A stretch of DNA of 64,000 nucleotides from Smallanthus sonchifolius (GCA_023525975.1 CM042035.1:25656001-25720000); one strand, 5' to 3'. Positions 8,771-20,456 are shown, counted from the first letter of the stretch. Numbers and translations: made by a program. The notes: generated from the letters alone by a model not told the origin.

Positions 8771-8890
8771 GGTTGCGATCATACCAGCACTAAAGCATCG
8801 GATCCCATCAGAACTCCGCAGTTAAGCGTGCTTGGGTGAGAGTAGTACTAGGATGGGTGACCCCGTGAAAAGTCCTCGTGTTGCAACCCC
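8771..8890 (+). rRNA. 5S rRNA: Divergent 5S rRNA copy 18 (class E reference)
   Basis: Class E has C28T, C67T, C95G, G98A and G99A and keeps G108. C67T faces G108 as a U-G wobble at the base of helix V. C95G and the GG to AA change alter the helix IV and loop E arm, the TFIIIA and L5 binding region. C67T lies in the intermediate promoter element. Five changes in 120 bases, four of them of the kind left by deamination of methylated C, suggest a silenced or pseudogene-like copy. Preceded by AAGAAGAAAATGC instead of AAGAGGAGAATGC. Copies 29 and 120 are the same. Confidence 0.88.
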
Positions 8891-9276
8891 TTTTTTAATT
8901 TATTTTTTTTACTCTAAACAACGTCATCCGTTGATTATTATGCAAGCGGACGTGGGTGTAACGAGTTTTTGTCAAAAAACGGTCAACGTACGTAAAGACT
9001 CGGGCGCGCGGGTCCGTGTCGGGGAACGCCCGATCGCGGGAGACACACGTTTAGACGTCGAGTGGAACACGTGTGTCTTCATATACTAGTCAATTATTCT
9101 TACGCCCCGGGTGAGCGTGGGAATATGTTTTGTACAAGGAAGTATAAGAACTAAACGCTCGCCGGCGGGTGACGCACGTGTTGACGTAAGGCGGAACGCG
9201 CGCGCAAGAGGAGAATGCAAGTAAAAATGAGTCATGTGTGGAAGGGGATAAAGTAATAGAATGAAAGAATTATTTC

Positions 9277-9396
9277 GGTTGCGATCATACCAGCACAAAA
9301 GCACCGGATCCCAACAGAACTCCGCAGTTAAGCGTGCTTGGGCGAGAGTAGTACTAGGATGGGTGACCCCCTGGGAAGTCCTCTTGTTGCAACCCC
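9277..9396 (+). rRNA. 5S rRNA: 5S rRNA gene, copy 19 (class F reference)
   Basis: Class F has T21A and T38A with G108T; positions 45, 46 and 63-65 are the usual ones. T21A is at the inner end of helix II, T38A in loop C. The spacer before it has TCTTCATATAC and CGCCCCGGG, which creates a CCCGGG site. Confidence 0.96.
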
Positions 9397-9782
9397 TTTT
9401 TTAATTTATTTTTTTTACTCTAAACAACGTCATCCGTTGATTATTATGCAAGCGGACGTGGGTGTAACGAGTTTTTGTCAAAAAACGGTCAACGTACGTA
9501 AAGACTCGGGCGCGCGGGTCCGTGTCGGGGAACGCCCGATCGCGGGAGACACACGTTTAGACGTCGAGTGGAACACGTGTGTCTTCTTATACTAGTCAAT
9601 TATTCTTACGCCTCGGGTGAGCGTGGGAATATGTTTTGTACAAGGAAGTATAAGAACTAAACGCTCGCCGGCGGGTGACGCACGTGTTGACGTAAGGTGA
9701 AACGCGCGCGCAAGAGGAGAATGCAAGTAAAAATGAGTCATGTGTGGAAGGGGATAAAGTAATAGAATGAAAGAGTTATTTC

Positions 9783-9902
9783 GGTTGCGATCATACCAGC
9801 ACTAAAGCACCGGATCTCATCAGAACTTCGCAGTTAAGCGTGCTTGAGCGAGAGTAGTACTAGGATGGGTGACCCCCTGGGAAGTCCTCGTGTTGCAACC
9901 CC
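9783..9902 (+). rRNA. 5S rRNA: 5S rRNA gene, copy 20 (class A, C35T)
   Basis: Class A with C35T, which removes the BamHI site. Spacer has CCAATCG and TTATAATGC. Confidence 0.97.
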
Positions 9903-10282
9903 TTTTTTAATTTATTTATTTTTACTCTAAACAACGTCATCCGTTGATTATAATGCAAGTGGGCGTAACGAGTTTTTGTCAAAAAACGGTCAACGTACGT
10001 AAAGACTCGGGCGCGCGGGTCCGTGTCGGGAACACCCAATCGCGGGAGACACACGTTTAGACGTCGAGTGGAACACGTGTGTCATCTTATACTAGTCAAT
10101 TATTCTTACGCCTCGGGTGAGCGTGGGAATATGTTTTGTACAAGGAAGTATAAGAACTAAACGCTCGCCGGCGGGTGACGCACGTGTTGACGTAAGGTGG
10201 AACGCGCGCGCAAGAGGAGAATGCAAGTAAAAATGAGTCATGTGTGGAAGGGGATAAAGTAATAGAATGAAAGAGTTATTTC

Positions 10283-10402
10283 GGTTGCGATCATACCAGC
10301 ACTAAAGCACCGGATCCCATCAGAACTTCGCAGTTAAGCGTGCTTGAGCGAGAGTAGTACTAGGATGGGTGACCCCCTGGGAAGTCCTCGTGTTGCAACC
10401 CC
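10283..10402 (+). rRNA. 5S rRNA: 5S rRNA gene, copy 21 (class A)
   Basis: Second A of an A-A-C triplet; the preceding spacer switches from TCATCTT to AAGGTGG within about 10100-10196. Confidence 0.97.
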
Positions 10403-10782
10403 TTTTTTAATTTATTTTTTTTTACTCTAAACAACGTCATCCGTTGATTATTATGCAAGTGGGCGTAACGAGTTTTTGTCAAAAAACGGTCAACGTACGT
10501 AAAGACTCGGGCGCGCGGGTCCGTGTCGGGAACACCCGATCGCGGGAGACACACGTTTAGACGTCTTGTGGAACACGTGTGTCATCTTATACTAGTCAAT
10601 TATTCTTACGCCTCGGGTGAGCGTGGGAATATGTTTTGTACAAGGAAGTATAAGAACTAAACGCTCGCCGGCGGGTGACGCACGTGTTGACGTAAGGCGG
10701 AACGCGCGCGCAAGAGGAGAATGCAAGTAAAAATGAGTCATGTGTGGAAGGGGATAAAGTAATAGAATGAAAGAATTATTTC

Positions 10783-10902
10783 GGTTGCGATCATACCAGC
10801 ACTAAAGCACCGGATCCCATCAGAACCCCGCAGTTAAGCGTGCTTCGGCGAGAGTAGTACTAGGATGGGTGACCCCCTGGGAAGTCCTCTTGTTGCAACC
10901 CC
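10783..10902 (+). rRNA. 5S rRNA: 5S rRNA gene, copy 22 (class C)
   Basis: Plain class C, closing the first A-A-C triplet. Confidence 0.96.
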
Positions 10903-11288
10903 TTTTTTAATTTATTTTTTTTACTCTAAACAACGTCATCCGTTGATTATTATGCAAGCGGACGTGGGTGTAACGAGTTTTTGTCAAAAAACGGTCAACG
11001 TACGTAAAGACTCGGGCGCGCGGGTCCGTGTCGGGGAACGCCCGATCGCGGGAGACACACGTTTAGACGTCGAGTGGAACACGTGTGTCTTCTTATACTA
11101 GTCAATTATTCTTACGCCTCGGGTGAGCGTGGGAATATGTTTTGTACAAGGAAGTATAAGAACTAAACGCTCGCCGGCGGGTGACGCACGTGTTGACGTA
11201 AGGTGAAACGCGCGCGCAAGAGGAGAATGCAAGTAAAAATGAGTCATGTGTGGAAGGGGATAAAGTAATAGAATGAAAGAGTTATTTC

Positions 11289-11408
11289 GGTTGCGATCAT
11301 ACCAGCACTAAAGCACCGGATCTCATCAGAACTTCGCAGTTAAGCGTGCTTGAGCGAGAGTAGTACTAGGATGGGTGACCCCCTGGGAAGTCCTCGTGTT
11401 GCAACCCC
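11289..11408 (+). rRNA. 5S rRNA: 5S rRNA gene, copy 23 (class A, C35T)
   Basis: Same allele as copy 20, 1506 bases upstream. Confidence 0.97.
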
Positions 11409-11788
11409 TTTTTTAATTTATTTATTTTTACTCTAAACAACGTCATCCGTTGATTATAATGCAAGTGGGCGTAACGAGTTTTTGTCAAAAAACGGTCAAC
11501 GTACGTAAAGACTCGGGCGCGCGGGTCCGTGTCGGGAACACCCAATCGCGGGAGACACACGTTTAGACGTCGAGTGGAACACGTGTGTCATCTTATACTA
11601 GTCAATTATTCTTACGCCTCGGGTGAGCGTGGGAATATGTTTTGTACAAGGAAGTATAAGAACTAAACGCTCGCCGGCGGGTGACGCACGTGTTGACGTA
11701 AGGTGGAACGCGCGCGCAAGAGGAGAATGCAAGTAAAAATGAGTCATGTGTGGAAGGGGATAAAGTAATAGAATGAAAGAGTTATTTC

Positions 11789-11908
11789 GGTTGCGATCAT
11801 ACCAGCACTAAAGCACCGGATCCCATCAGAACTTCGCAGTTAAGCGTGCTTGAGCGAGAGTAGTACTAGGATGGGTGACCCCCTGGGAAGTCCTCGTGTT
11901 GCAACCCC
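11789..11908 (+). rRNA. 5S rRNA: 5S rRNA gene, copy 24 (class A)
   Basis: Repeats copy 21 at 1506 bases. Confidence 0.97.
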
Positions 11909-12288
11909 TTTTTTAATTTATTTTTTTTTACTCTAAACAACGTCATCCGTTGATTATTATGCAAGTGGGCGTAACGAGTTTTTGTCAAAAAACGGTCAAC
12001 GTACGTAAAGACTCGGGCGCGCGGGTCCGTGTCGGGAACACCCGATCGCGGGAGACACACGTTTAGACGTCTTGTGGAACACGTGTGTCATCTTATACTA
12101 GTCAATTATTCTTACGCCTCGGGTGAGCGTGGGAATATGTTTTGTACAAGGAAGTATAAGAACTAAACGCTCGCCGGCGGGTGACGCACGTGTTGACGTA
12201 AGGCGGAACGCGCGCGCAAGAGGAGAATGCAAGTAAAAATGAGTCATGTGTGGAAGGGGATAAAGTAATAGAATGAAAGAATTATTTC

Positions 12289-12408
12289 GGTTGCGATCAT
12301 ACCAGCACTAAAGCACCGGATCCCATCAGAACCCCGCAGTTAAGCGTGCTTCGGCGAGAGTAGTACTAGGATGGGTGACCCCCTGGGAAGTCCTCTTGTT
12401 GCAACCCC
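12289..12408 (+). rRNA. 5S rRNA: 5S rRNA gene, copy 25 (class C)
   Basis: Class C gene, but its spacer takes the CTTCATATAC and CGCCCCGGG form otherwise seen before class F. Confidence 0.96.
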
Positions 12409-12794
12409 TTTTTTAATTTATTTTTTTTACTCTAAACAACGTCATCCGTTGATTATTATGCAAGCGGACGTGGGTGTAACGAGTTTTTGTCAAAAAACGG
12501 TCAACGTACGTAAAGACTCGGGCGCGCGGGTCCGTGTCGGGGAACGCCCGATCGCGGGAGACACACGTTTAGACGTCGAGTGGAACACGTGTGTCTTCAT
12601 ATACTAGTCAATTATTCTTACGCCCCGGGTGAGCGTGGGAATATGTTTTGTACAAGGAAGTATAAGAACTAAACGCTCGCCGGCGGGTGACGCACGTGTT
12701 GACGTAAGGCGGAACGCGCGCGCAAGAGGAGAATGCAAGTAAAAATGAGTCATGTGTGGAAGGGGATAAAGTAATAGAATGAAAGAGTTATTTC

Positions 12795-12914
12795 GGTTGC
12801 GATCATACCAGCACTAAAGCACCGGATCCCATCAGAACTTCGCAGTTAAGCGTGCTTGAGCGAGAGTAGTACTAGGATGGGTGACCCCCTGGGAAGTCCT
12901 CGTGTTGCAACCCC
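12795..12914 (+). rRNA. 5S rRNA: 5S rRNA gene, copy 26 (class A)
   Basis: Class A entered from an F-type spacer. Its own spacer changes from GAACACCC to TCTTCTT and AGTAAATTA at about 13050-13110, a recombination junction. Confidence 0.97.
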
Positions 12915-13294
12915 TTTTTTAATTTATTTTTTTTTACTCTAAACAACGTCATCCGTTGATTATTATGCAAGTGGGCGTAACGAGTTTTTGTCAAAAAACG
13001 GTCAACGTACGTAAAGACTCGGGCGCGCGGGTCCGTGTCGGGAACACCCGATCGCGGGAGACACACGTTTAGACGTCGAGTGGAACACGTGTGTCTTCTT
13101 ATACTAGTAAATTATTCTTACGCCTCGGGTGAGCGTGGGAATATGTTTTGTACAAGGAAGTATAAGAACTAAACGCTCGCCGGCGGGTGACGCACGTGTT
13201 GACGTAAGGTGGAACGCGCGCGCAAGAGGAGAATGCAAGTAAAAATGAGTCATGTGTGGAAGGGGATAAAGTAATAGAATGAAAGAGTTATTTC

Positions 13295-13414
13295 GGTTGC
13301 GATCATACCAGCACTAAAGCACCGGATCCCATCAGAACTTCGCAGTTAAGCGTGCTTGAGCGAGAGTAGTACTAGGATGGGTGACCCCCTGGGAAGTCCT
13401 CGTGTTGCAACCCC
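13295..13414 (+). rRNA. 5S rRNA: 5S rRNA gene, copy 27 (class A)
   Basis: Plain class A; first gene of the second copy of the 5.2-kb segment. Confidence 0.97.
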
Positions 13415-13794
13415 TTTTTTAATTTATTTTTTTTTACTCTAAACAACGTCATCCGTTGATTATTATGCAAGTGGGCGTAACGAGTTTTTGTCAAAAAACG
13501 GTCAACGTACGTAAAGACTCGGGCGCGCGGGTCCGTGTCGGGAACACCCGATCGCGGGAGACACACGTTTAGACGTCGAGTGGAACACGTGTGTCATCTT
13601 ATACTAGTCAATTATTCTTACGCCTCGGGTGAGCGTGGGAATATGTTTTGTACAAGGAAGTATAAGAACTAAACGCTCGCCGGCGGGTGACGCACGTGTT
13701 GACGTAAGGCGGAACGCGCGCGCAAGAGGAGAATGCAAGTAAAAATGAGTCATGTGTGGAAGGGGATAAAGTAATAGAATGAAAGAATTATTTC

Positions 13795-13914
13795 GGTTGC
13801 GATCATACCAGCACTAAAGCACCGGATCCCATCAGAACTCCGCAGTTAAGCGTGCTTGGGCGAGAGTAGTACTAGGATGGGTGACCCCCTGGGAAGTCCT
13901 CTTGTTACAACCCC
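13795..13914 (+). rRNA. 5S rRNA: 5S rRNA gene, copy 28 (class B, G113A)
   Basis: Same allele as copy 17, 5530 bases upstream. Confidence 0.96.
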
Positions 13915-14300
13915 TTTTTTAATTTATTTTTTTTACTCTAAACAACGTCATCCGTTGATTATTATGCAAGCGGACGTGGGTGTAACGAGTTTTTGTCAAA
14001 AAACGGTCAACGTACGTAAAGACTCGGGCGCGCGGGTCCGTGTCGGGGAACGCCCGATCGCGGGAGACACACGTTTAGACGTCGAGTGGAACACGTGTGT
14101 CTTCTTATACTAGTCAATTATTCTTACGCCTCGGGTGAGCGTGGGAATATGTTTTGTACAAGGAAGTATAAGAACTAAACGCTCGCCGGCGGGTGACGCA
14201 CGTGTTGACGTAAGGTGGAACGCGCGCGCAAGAAGAAAATGCAAGTAAAAATGAGTCATGTGTGGAAGGGGATAAAGTAATAGAATGAAAGAATTATTTC

Positions 14301-14420
14301 GGTTGCGATCATACCAGCACTAAAGCATCGGATCCCATCAGAACTCCGCAGTTAAGCGTGCTTGGGTGAGAGTAGTACTAGGATGGGTGACCCCGTGAAA
14401 AGTCCTCGTGTTGCAACCCC
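14301..14420 (+). rRNA. 5S rRNA: Divergent 5S rRNA copy 29 (class E)
   Basis: Identical class E changes to copy 18, carried in the duplicated segment. Confidence 0.88.
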
Positions 14421-14806
14421 TTTTTTAATTTATTTTTTTTACTCTAAACAACGTCATCCGTTGATTATTATGCAAGCGGACGTGGGTGTAACGAGTTTTT
14501 GTCAAAAAACGGTCAACGTACGTAAAGACTCGGGCGCGCGGGTCCGTGTCGGGGAACGCCCGATCGCGGGAGACACACGTTTAGACGTCGAGTGGAACAC
14601 GTGTGTCTTCATATACTAGTCAATTATTCTTACGCCCCGGGTGAGCGTGGGAATATGTTTTGTACAAGGAAGTATAAGAACTAAACGCTCACCGGCGGGT
14701 GACGCACGTGTTGACGTAAGGCGGAACGCGCGCGCAAGAGGAGAATGCAAGTAAAAATGAGTCATGTGTGGAAGGGGATAAAGTAATAGAATGAAAGAAT
14801 TATTTC

Positions 14807-14926
14807 GGTTGCGATCATACCAGCACAAAAGCACCGGATCCCAACAGAACTCCGCAGTTAAGCGTGCTTGGGCGAGAGTAGTACTAGGATGGGTGACCCC
14901 CTGGGAAGTCCTCTTGTTGCAACCCC
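14807..14926 (+). rRNA. 5S rRNA: 5S rRNA gene, copy 30 (class F)
   Basis: Duplicate of copy 19. The spacer before it has a private CTCACCGG near 14691. Confidence 0.96.
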
Positions 14927-15312
14927 TTTTTTAATTTATTTTTTTTACTCTAAACAACGTCATCCGTTGATTATTATGCAAGCGGACGTGGGTGTAACGA
15001 GTTTTTGTCAAAAAACGGTCAACGTACGTAAAGACTCGGGCGCGCGGGTCCGTGTCGGGGAACGCCCGATCGCGGGAGACACACGTTTAGACGTCGAGTG
15101 GAACACGTGTGTCTTCTTATACTAGTCAATTATTCTTACGCCTCGGGTGAGCGTGGGAATATGTTTTGTACAAGGAAGTATAAGAACTAAACGCTCGCCG
15201 GCGGGTGACGCACGTGTTGACGTAAGGTGAAACGCGCGCGCAAGAGGAGAATGCAAGTAAAAATGAGTCATGTGTGGAAGGGGATAAAGTAATAGAATGA
15301 AAGAGTTATTTC

Positions 15313-15432
15313 GGTTGCGATCATACCAGCACTAAAGCACCGGATCTCATCAGAACTTCGCAGTTAAGCGTGCTTGAGCGAGAGTAGTACTAGGATGGGT
15401 GACCCCCTGGGAAGTCCTCGTGTTGCAACCCC
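15313..15432 (+). rRNA. 5S rRNA: 5S rRNA gene, copy 31 (class A, C35T)
   Basis: Duplicate of copy 20. Confidence 0.97.
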
Positions 15433-15812
15433 TTTTTTAATTTATTTATTTTTACTCTAAACAACGTCATCCGTTGATTATAATGCAAGTGGGCGTAACG
15501 AGTTTTTGTCAAAAAACGGTCAACGTACGTAAAGACTCGGGCGCGCGGGTCCGTGTCGGGAACACCCAATCGCGGGAGACACACGTTTAGACGTCGAGTG
15601 GAACACGTGTGTCATCTTATACTAGTCAATTATTCTTACGCCTCGGGTGAGCGTGGGAATATGTTTTGTACAAGGAAGTATAAGAACTAAACGCTCGCCG
15701 GCGGGTGACGCACGTGTTGACGTAAGGTGGAACGCGCGCGCAAGAGGAGAATGCAAGTAAAAATGAGTCATGTGTGGAAGGGGATAAAGTAATAGAATGA
15801 AAGAGTTATTTC

Positions 15813-15932
15813 GGTTGCGATCATACCAGCACTAAAGCACCGGATCCCATCAGAACTTCGCAGTTAAGCGTGCTTGAGCGAGAGTAGTACTAGGATGGGT
15901 GACCCCCTGGGAAGTCCTCGTGTTGCAACCCC
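15813..15932 (+). rRNA. 5S rRNA: 5S rRNA gene, copy 32 (class A)
   Basis: Duplicate of copy 21. Confidence 0.97.
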
Positions 15933-16312
15933 TTTTTTAATTTATTTTTTTTTACTCTAAACAACGTCATCCGTTGATTATTATGCAAGTGGGCGTAACG
16001 AGTTTTTGTCAAAAAACGGTCAACGTACGTAAAGACTCGGGCGCGCGGGTCCGTGTCGGGAACACCCGATCGCGGGAGACACACGTTTAGACGTCTTGTG
16101 GAACACGTGTGTCATCTTATACTAGTCAATTATTCTTACGCCTCGGGTGAGCGTGGGAATATGTTTTGTACAAGGAAGTATAAGAACTAAACGCTCGCCG
16201 GCGGGTGACGCACGTGTTGACGTAAGGCGGAACGCGCGCGCAAGAGGAGAATGCAAGTAAAAATGAGTCATGTGTGGAAGGGGATAAAGTAATAGAATGA
16301 AAGAATTATTTC

Positions 16313-16432
16313 GGTTGCGATCATACCAGCACTAAAGCACCGGATCCCATCAGAACCCCGCAGTTAAGCGTGCTTCGGCGAGAGTAGTACTAGGATGGGT
16401 GACCCCCTGGGAAGTCCTCTTGTTGCAACCCC
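16313..16432 (+). rRNA. 5S rRNA: 5S rRNA gene, copy 33 (class C)
   Basis: Duplicate of copy 22. Confidence 0.96.
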
Positions 16433-16818
16433 TTTTTTAATTTATTTTTTTTACTCTAAACAACGTCATCCGTTGATTATTATGCAAGCGGACGTGGGTG
16501 TAACGAGTTTTTGTCAAAAAACGGTCAACGTACGTAAAGACTCGGGCGCGCGGGTCCGTGTCGGGGAACGCCCGATCGCGGGAGACACACGTTTAGACGT
16601 CGAGTGGAACACGTGTGTCTTCTTATACTAGTCAATTATTCTTACGCCTCGGGTGAGCGTGGGAATATGTTTTGTACAAGGAAGTATAAGAACTAAACGC
16701 TCGCCGGCGGGTGACGCACGTGTTGACGTAAGGTGAAACGCGCGCGCAAGAGGAGAATGCAAGTAAAAATGAGTCATGTGTGGAAGGGGATAAAGTAATA
16801 GAATGAAAGAGTTATTTC

Positions 16819-16938
16819 GGTTGCGATCATACCAGCACTAAAGCACCGGATCTCATCAGAACTTCGCAGTTAAGCGTGCTTGAGCGAGAGTAGTACTAGG
16901 ATGGGTGACCCCCTGGGAAGTCCTCGTGTTGCAACCCC
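16819..16938 (+). rRNA. 5S rRNA: 5S rRNA gene, copy 34 (class A, C35T)
   Basis: Duplicate of copy 23. Confidence 0.97.
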
Positions 16939-17318
16939 TTTTTTAATTTATTTATTTTTACTCTAAACAACGTCATCCGTTGATTATAATGCAAGTGGGC
17001 GTAACGAGTTTTTGTCAAAAAACGGTCAACGTACGTAAAGACTCGGGCGCGCGGGTCCGTGTCGGGAACACCCAATCGCGGGAGACACACGTTTAGACGT
17101 CGAGTGGAACACGTGTGTCATCTTATACTAGTCAATTATTCTTACGCCTCGGGTGAGCGTGGGAATATGTTTTGTACAAGGAAGTATAAGAACTAAACGC
17201 TCGCCGGCGGGTGACGCACGTGTTGACGTAAGGTGGAACGCGCGCGCAAGAGGAGAATGCAAGTAAAAATGAGTCATGTGTGGAAGGGGATAAAGTAATA
17301 GAATGAAAGAGTTATTTC

Positions 17319-17438
17319 GGTTGCGATCATACCAGCACTAAAGCACCGGATCCCATCAGAACTTCGCAGTTAAGCGTGCTTGAGCGAGAGTAGTACTAGG
17401 ATGGGTGACCCCCTGGGAAGTCCTCGTGTTGCAACCCC
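17319..17438 (+). rRNA. 5S rRNA: 5S rRNA gene, copy 35 (class A)
   Basis: Duplicate of copy 24. Confidence 0.97.
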
Positions 17439-17818
17439 TTTTTTAATTTATTTTTTTTTACTCTAAACAACGTCATCCGTTGATTATTATGCAAGTGGGC
17501 GTAACGAGTTTTTGTCAAAAAACGGTCAACGTACGTAAAGACTCGGGCGCGCGGGTCCGTGTCGGGAACACCCGATCGCGGGAGACACACGTTTAGACGT
17601 CTTGTGGAACACGTGTGTCATCTTATACTAGTCAATTATTCTTACGCCTCGGGTGAGCGTGGGAATATGTTTTGTACAAGGAAGTATAAGAACTAAACGC
17701 TCGCCGGCGGGTGACGCACGTGTTGACGTAAGGCGGAACGCGCGCGCAAGAGGAGAATGCAAGTAAAAATGAGTCATGTGTGGAAGGGGATAAAGTAATA
17801 GAATGAAAGAATTATTTC

Positions 17819-17938
17819 GGTTGCGATCATACCAGCACTAAAGCACCGGATCCCATCAGAACCCCGCAGTTAAGCGTGCTTCGGCGAGAGTAGTACTAGG
17901 ATGGGTGACCCCCTGGGAAGTCCTCTTGTTGCAACCCC
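17819..17938 (+). rRNA. 5S rRNA: 5S rRNA gene, copy 36 (class C)
   Basis: Duplicate of copy 25; the duplicated segment ends in its spacer, which leads into class F here rather than class A. Confidence 0.96.
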
Positions 17939-18324
17939 TTTTTTAATTTATTTTTTTTACTCTAAACAACGTCATCCGTTGATTATTATGCAAGCGGACG
18001 TGGGTGTAACGAGTTTTTGTCAAAAAACGGTCAACGTACGTAAAGACTCGGGCGCGCGGGTCCGTGTCGGGGAACGCCCGATCGCGGGAGACACACGTTT
18101 AGACGTCGAGTGGAACACGTGTGTCTTCATATACTAGTCAATTATTCTTACGCCCCGGGTGAGCGTGGGAATATGTTTTGTACAAGGAAGTATAAGAACT
18201 AAACGCTCGCCGGCGGGTGACGCACGTGTTGACGTAAGGCGGAACGCGCGCGCAAGAGGAGAATGCAAGTAAAAATGAGTCATGTGTGGAAGGGGATAAA
18301 GTAATAGAATGAAAGAATTATTTC

Positions 18325-18444
18325 GGTTGCGATCATACCAGCACAAAAGCACCGGATCCCAACAGAACTCCGCAGTTAAGCGTGCTTGGGCGAGAGTAGT
18401 ACTAGGATGGGTGACCCCCTGGGAAGTCCTCTTGTTGCAACCCC
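18325..18444 (+). rRNA. 5S rRNA: 5S rRNA gene, copy 37 (class F)
   Basis: Class F opening the first F-A-A-C block. Its spacer has GTAACTAG near 18516, unusual outside class A units. Confidence 0.96.
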
Positions 18445-18830
18445 TTTTTTAATTTATTTTTTTTACTCTAAACAACGTCATCCGTTGATTATTATGCAAG
18501 CGGACGTGGGTGTAACTAGTTTTTGTCAAAAAACGGTCAACGTACGTAAAGACTCGGGCGCGCGGGTCCGTGTCGGGGAACGCCCGATCGCGGGAGACAC
18601 ACGTTTAGACGTCGAGTGGAACACGTGTGTCTTCTTATACTAGTCAATTATTCTTACGCCTCGGGTGAGCGTGGGAATATGTTTTGTACAAGGAAGTATA
18701 AGAACTAAACGCTCGCCGGCGGGTGACGCACGTGTTGACGTAAGGTGAAACGCGCGCGCAAGAGGAGAATGCAAGTAAAAATGAGTCATGTGTGGAAGGG
18801 GATAAAGTAATAGAATGAAAGAGTTATTTC

Positions 18831-18950
18831 GGTTGCGATCATACCAGCACTAAAGCACCGGATCTCATCAGAACTTCGCAGTTAAGCGTGCTTGAGCGAG
18901 AGTAGTACTAGGATGGGTGACCCCCTGGGAAGTCCTCGTGTTGCAACCCC
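18831..18950 (+). rRNA. 5S rRNA: 5S rRNA gene, copy 38 (class A, C35T)
   Basis: C35T allele, second member of the F-A-A-C block. Confidence 0.97.
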
Positions 18951-19330
18951 TTTTTTAATTTATTTATTTTTACTCTAAACAACGTCATCCGTTGATTATA
19001 ATGCAAGTGGGCGTAACGAGTTTTTGTCAAAAAACGGTCAACGTACGTAAAGACTCGGGCGCGCGGGTCCGTGTCGGGAACACCCAATCGCGGGAGACAC
19101 ACGTTTAGACGTCGAGTGGAACACGTGTGTCATCTTATACTAGTCAATTATTCTTACGCCTCGGGTGAGCGTGGGAATATGTTTTGTACAAGGAAGTATA
19201 AGAACTAAACGCTCGCCGGCGGGTGACGCACGTGTTGACGTAAGGTGGAACGCGCGCGCAAGAGGAGAATGCAAGTAAAAATGAGTCATGTGTGGAAGGG
19301 GATAAAGTAATAGAATGAAAGAGTTATTTC

Positions 19331-19450
19331 GGTTGCGATCATACCAGCACTAAAGCACCGGATCCCATCAGAACTTCGCAGTTAAGCGTGCTTGAGCGAG
19401 AGTAGTACTAGGATGGGTGACCCCCTGGGAAGTCCTCGTGTTGCAACCCC
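19331..19450 (+). rRNA. 5S rRNA: 5S rRNA gene, copy 39 (class A)
   Basis: Plain class A, third member of the block. Confidence 0.97.
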
Positions 19451-19830
19451 TTTTTTAATTTATTTTTTTTTACTCTAAACAACGTCATCCGTTGATTATT
19501 ATGCAAGTGGGCGTAACGAGTTTTTGTCAAAAAACGGTCAACGTACGTAAAGACTCGGGCGCGCGGGTCCGTGTCGGGAACACCCGATCGCGGGAGACAC
19601 ACGTTTAGACGTCTTGTGGAACACGTGTGTCATCTTATACTAGTCAATTATTCTTACGCCTCGGGTGAGCGTGGGAATATGTTTTGTACAAGGAAGTATA
19701 AGAACTAAACGCTCGCCGGCGGGTGACGCACGTGTTGACGTAAGGCGGAACGCGCGCGCAAGAGGAGAATGCAAGTAAAAATGAGTCATGTGTGGAAGGG
19801 GATAAAGTAATAGAATGAAAGAATTATTTC

Positions 19831-19950
19831 GGTTGCGATCATACCAGCACTAAAGCACCGGATCCCATCAGAACCCCGCAGTTAAGCGTGCTTCGGCGAG
19901 AGTAGTACTAGGATGGGTGACCCCCTGGGAAGTCCTCTTGTTGCAACCCC
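19831..19950 (+). rRNA. 5S rRNA: 5S rRNA gene, copy 40 (class C)
   Basis: Plain class C. Its spacer begins as B type (TCTTCTT) but ends in AAGGCGG and GAATTA, leading to class F. Confidence 0.96.
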
Positions 19951-20336
19951 TTTTTTAATTTATTTTTTTTACTCTAAACAACGTCATCCGTTGATTATTA
20001 TGCAAGCGGACGTGGGTGTAACGAGTTTTTGTCAAAAAACGGTCAACGTACGTAAAGACTCGGGCGCGCGGGTCCGTGTCGGGGAACGCCCGATCGCGGG
20101 AGACACACGTTTAGACGTCGAGTGGAACACGTGTGTCTTCTTATACTAGTCAATTATTCTTACGCCTCGGGTGAGCGTGGGAATATGTTTTGTACAAGGA
20201 AGTATAAGAACTAAACGCTCGCCGGCGGGTGACGCACGTGTTGACGTAAGGCGGAACGCGCGCGCAAGAGGAGAATGCAAGTAAAAATGAGTCATGTGTG
20301 GAAGGGGATAAAGTAATAGAATGAAAGAATTATTTC

Positions 20337-20456
20337 GGTTGCGATCATACCAGCACAAAAGCACCGGATCCCAACAGAACTCCGCAGTTAAGCGTGCTTG
20401 GGCGAGAGTAGTACTAGGATGGGTGACCCCCTGGGAAGTCCTCTTGTTGCAACCCC
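20337..20456 (+). rRNA. 5S rRNA: 5S rRNA gene, copy 41 (class F)
   Basis: Class F opening the second F-A-A-C block, 2012 bases after copy 37. Confidence 0.96.

Larger units (their letters stand above)
7550..18315 (+). repeat. Segmental duplication at 5530-bp offset
   Basis: About 7.55-12.78 kb recurs at about 13.08-18.31 kb. Copies 16-25 and 27-36 match in order and allele: A, B with G113A, E, F, A with C35T, A, C, A with C35T, A, C. The few differences include the upstream form of copy 16, GACTTAAGG at 8680 and CTCACCGG at 14691. Breakpoints lie in spacers and are approximate. Confidence 0.9.

Noticed and set aside
9086..9304. - strand frame of 72 codons with a hydrophobic start
   Set aside because: It lies in the spacer and upstream region of the next gene and appears only where the spacer has a particular set of substitutions; no ribosome-binding or homology cue.
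7550..18315. Assembly artefact as the cause of the large duplications
   Set aside because: Not excluded, but the copies differ by private bases (8680, 14691, upstream of copy 16), which argues for real copies. Read coverage would settle it.
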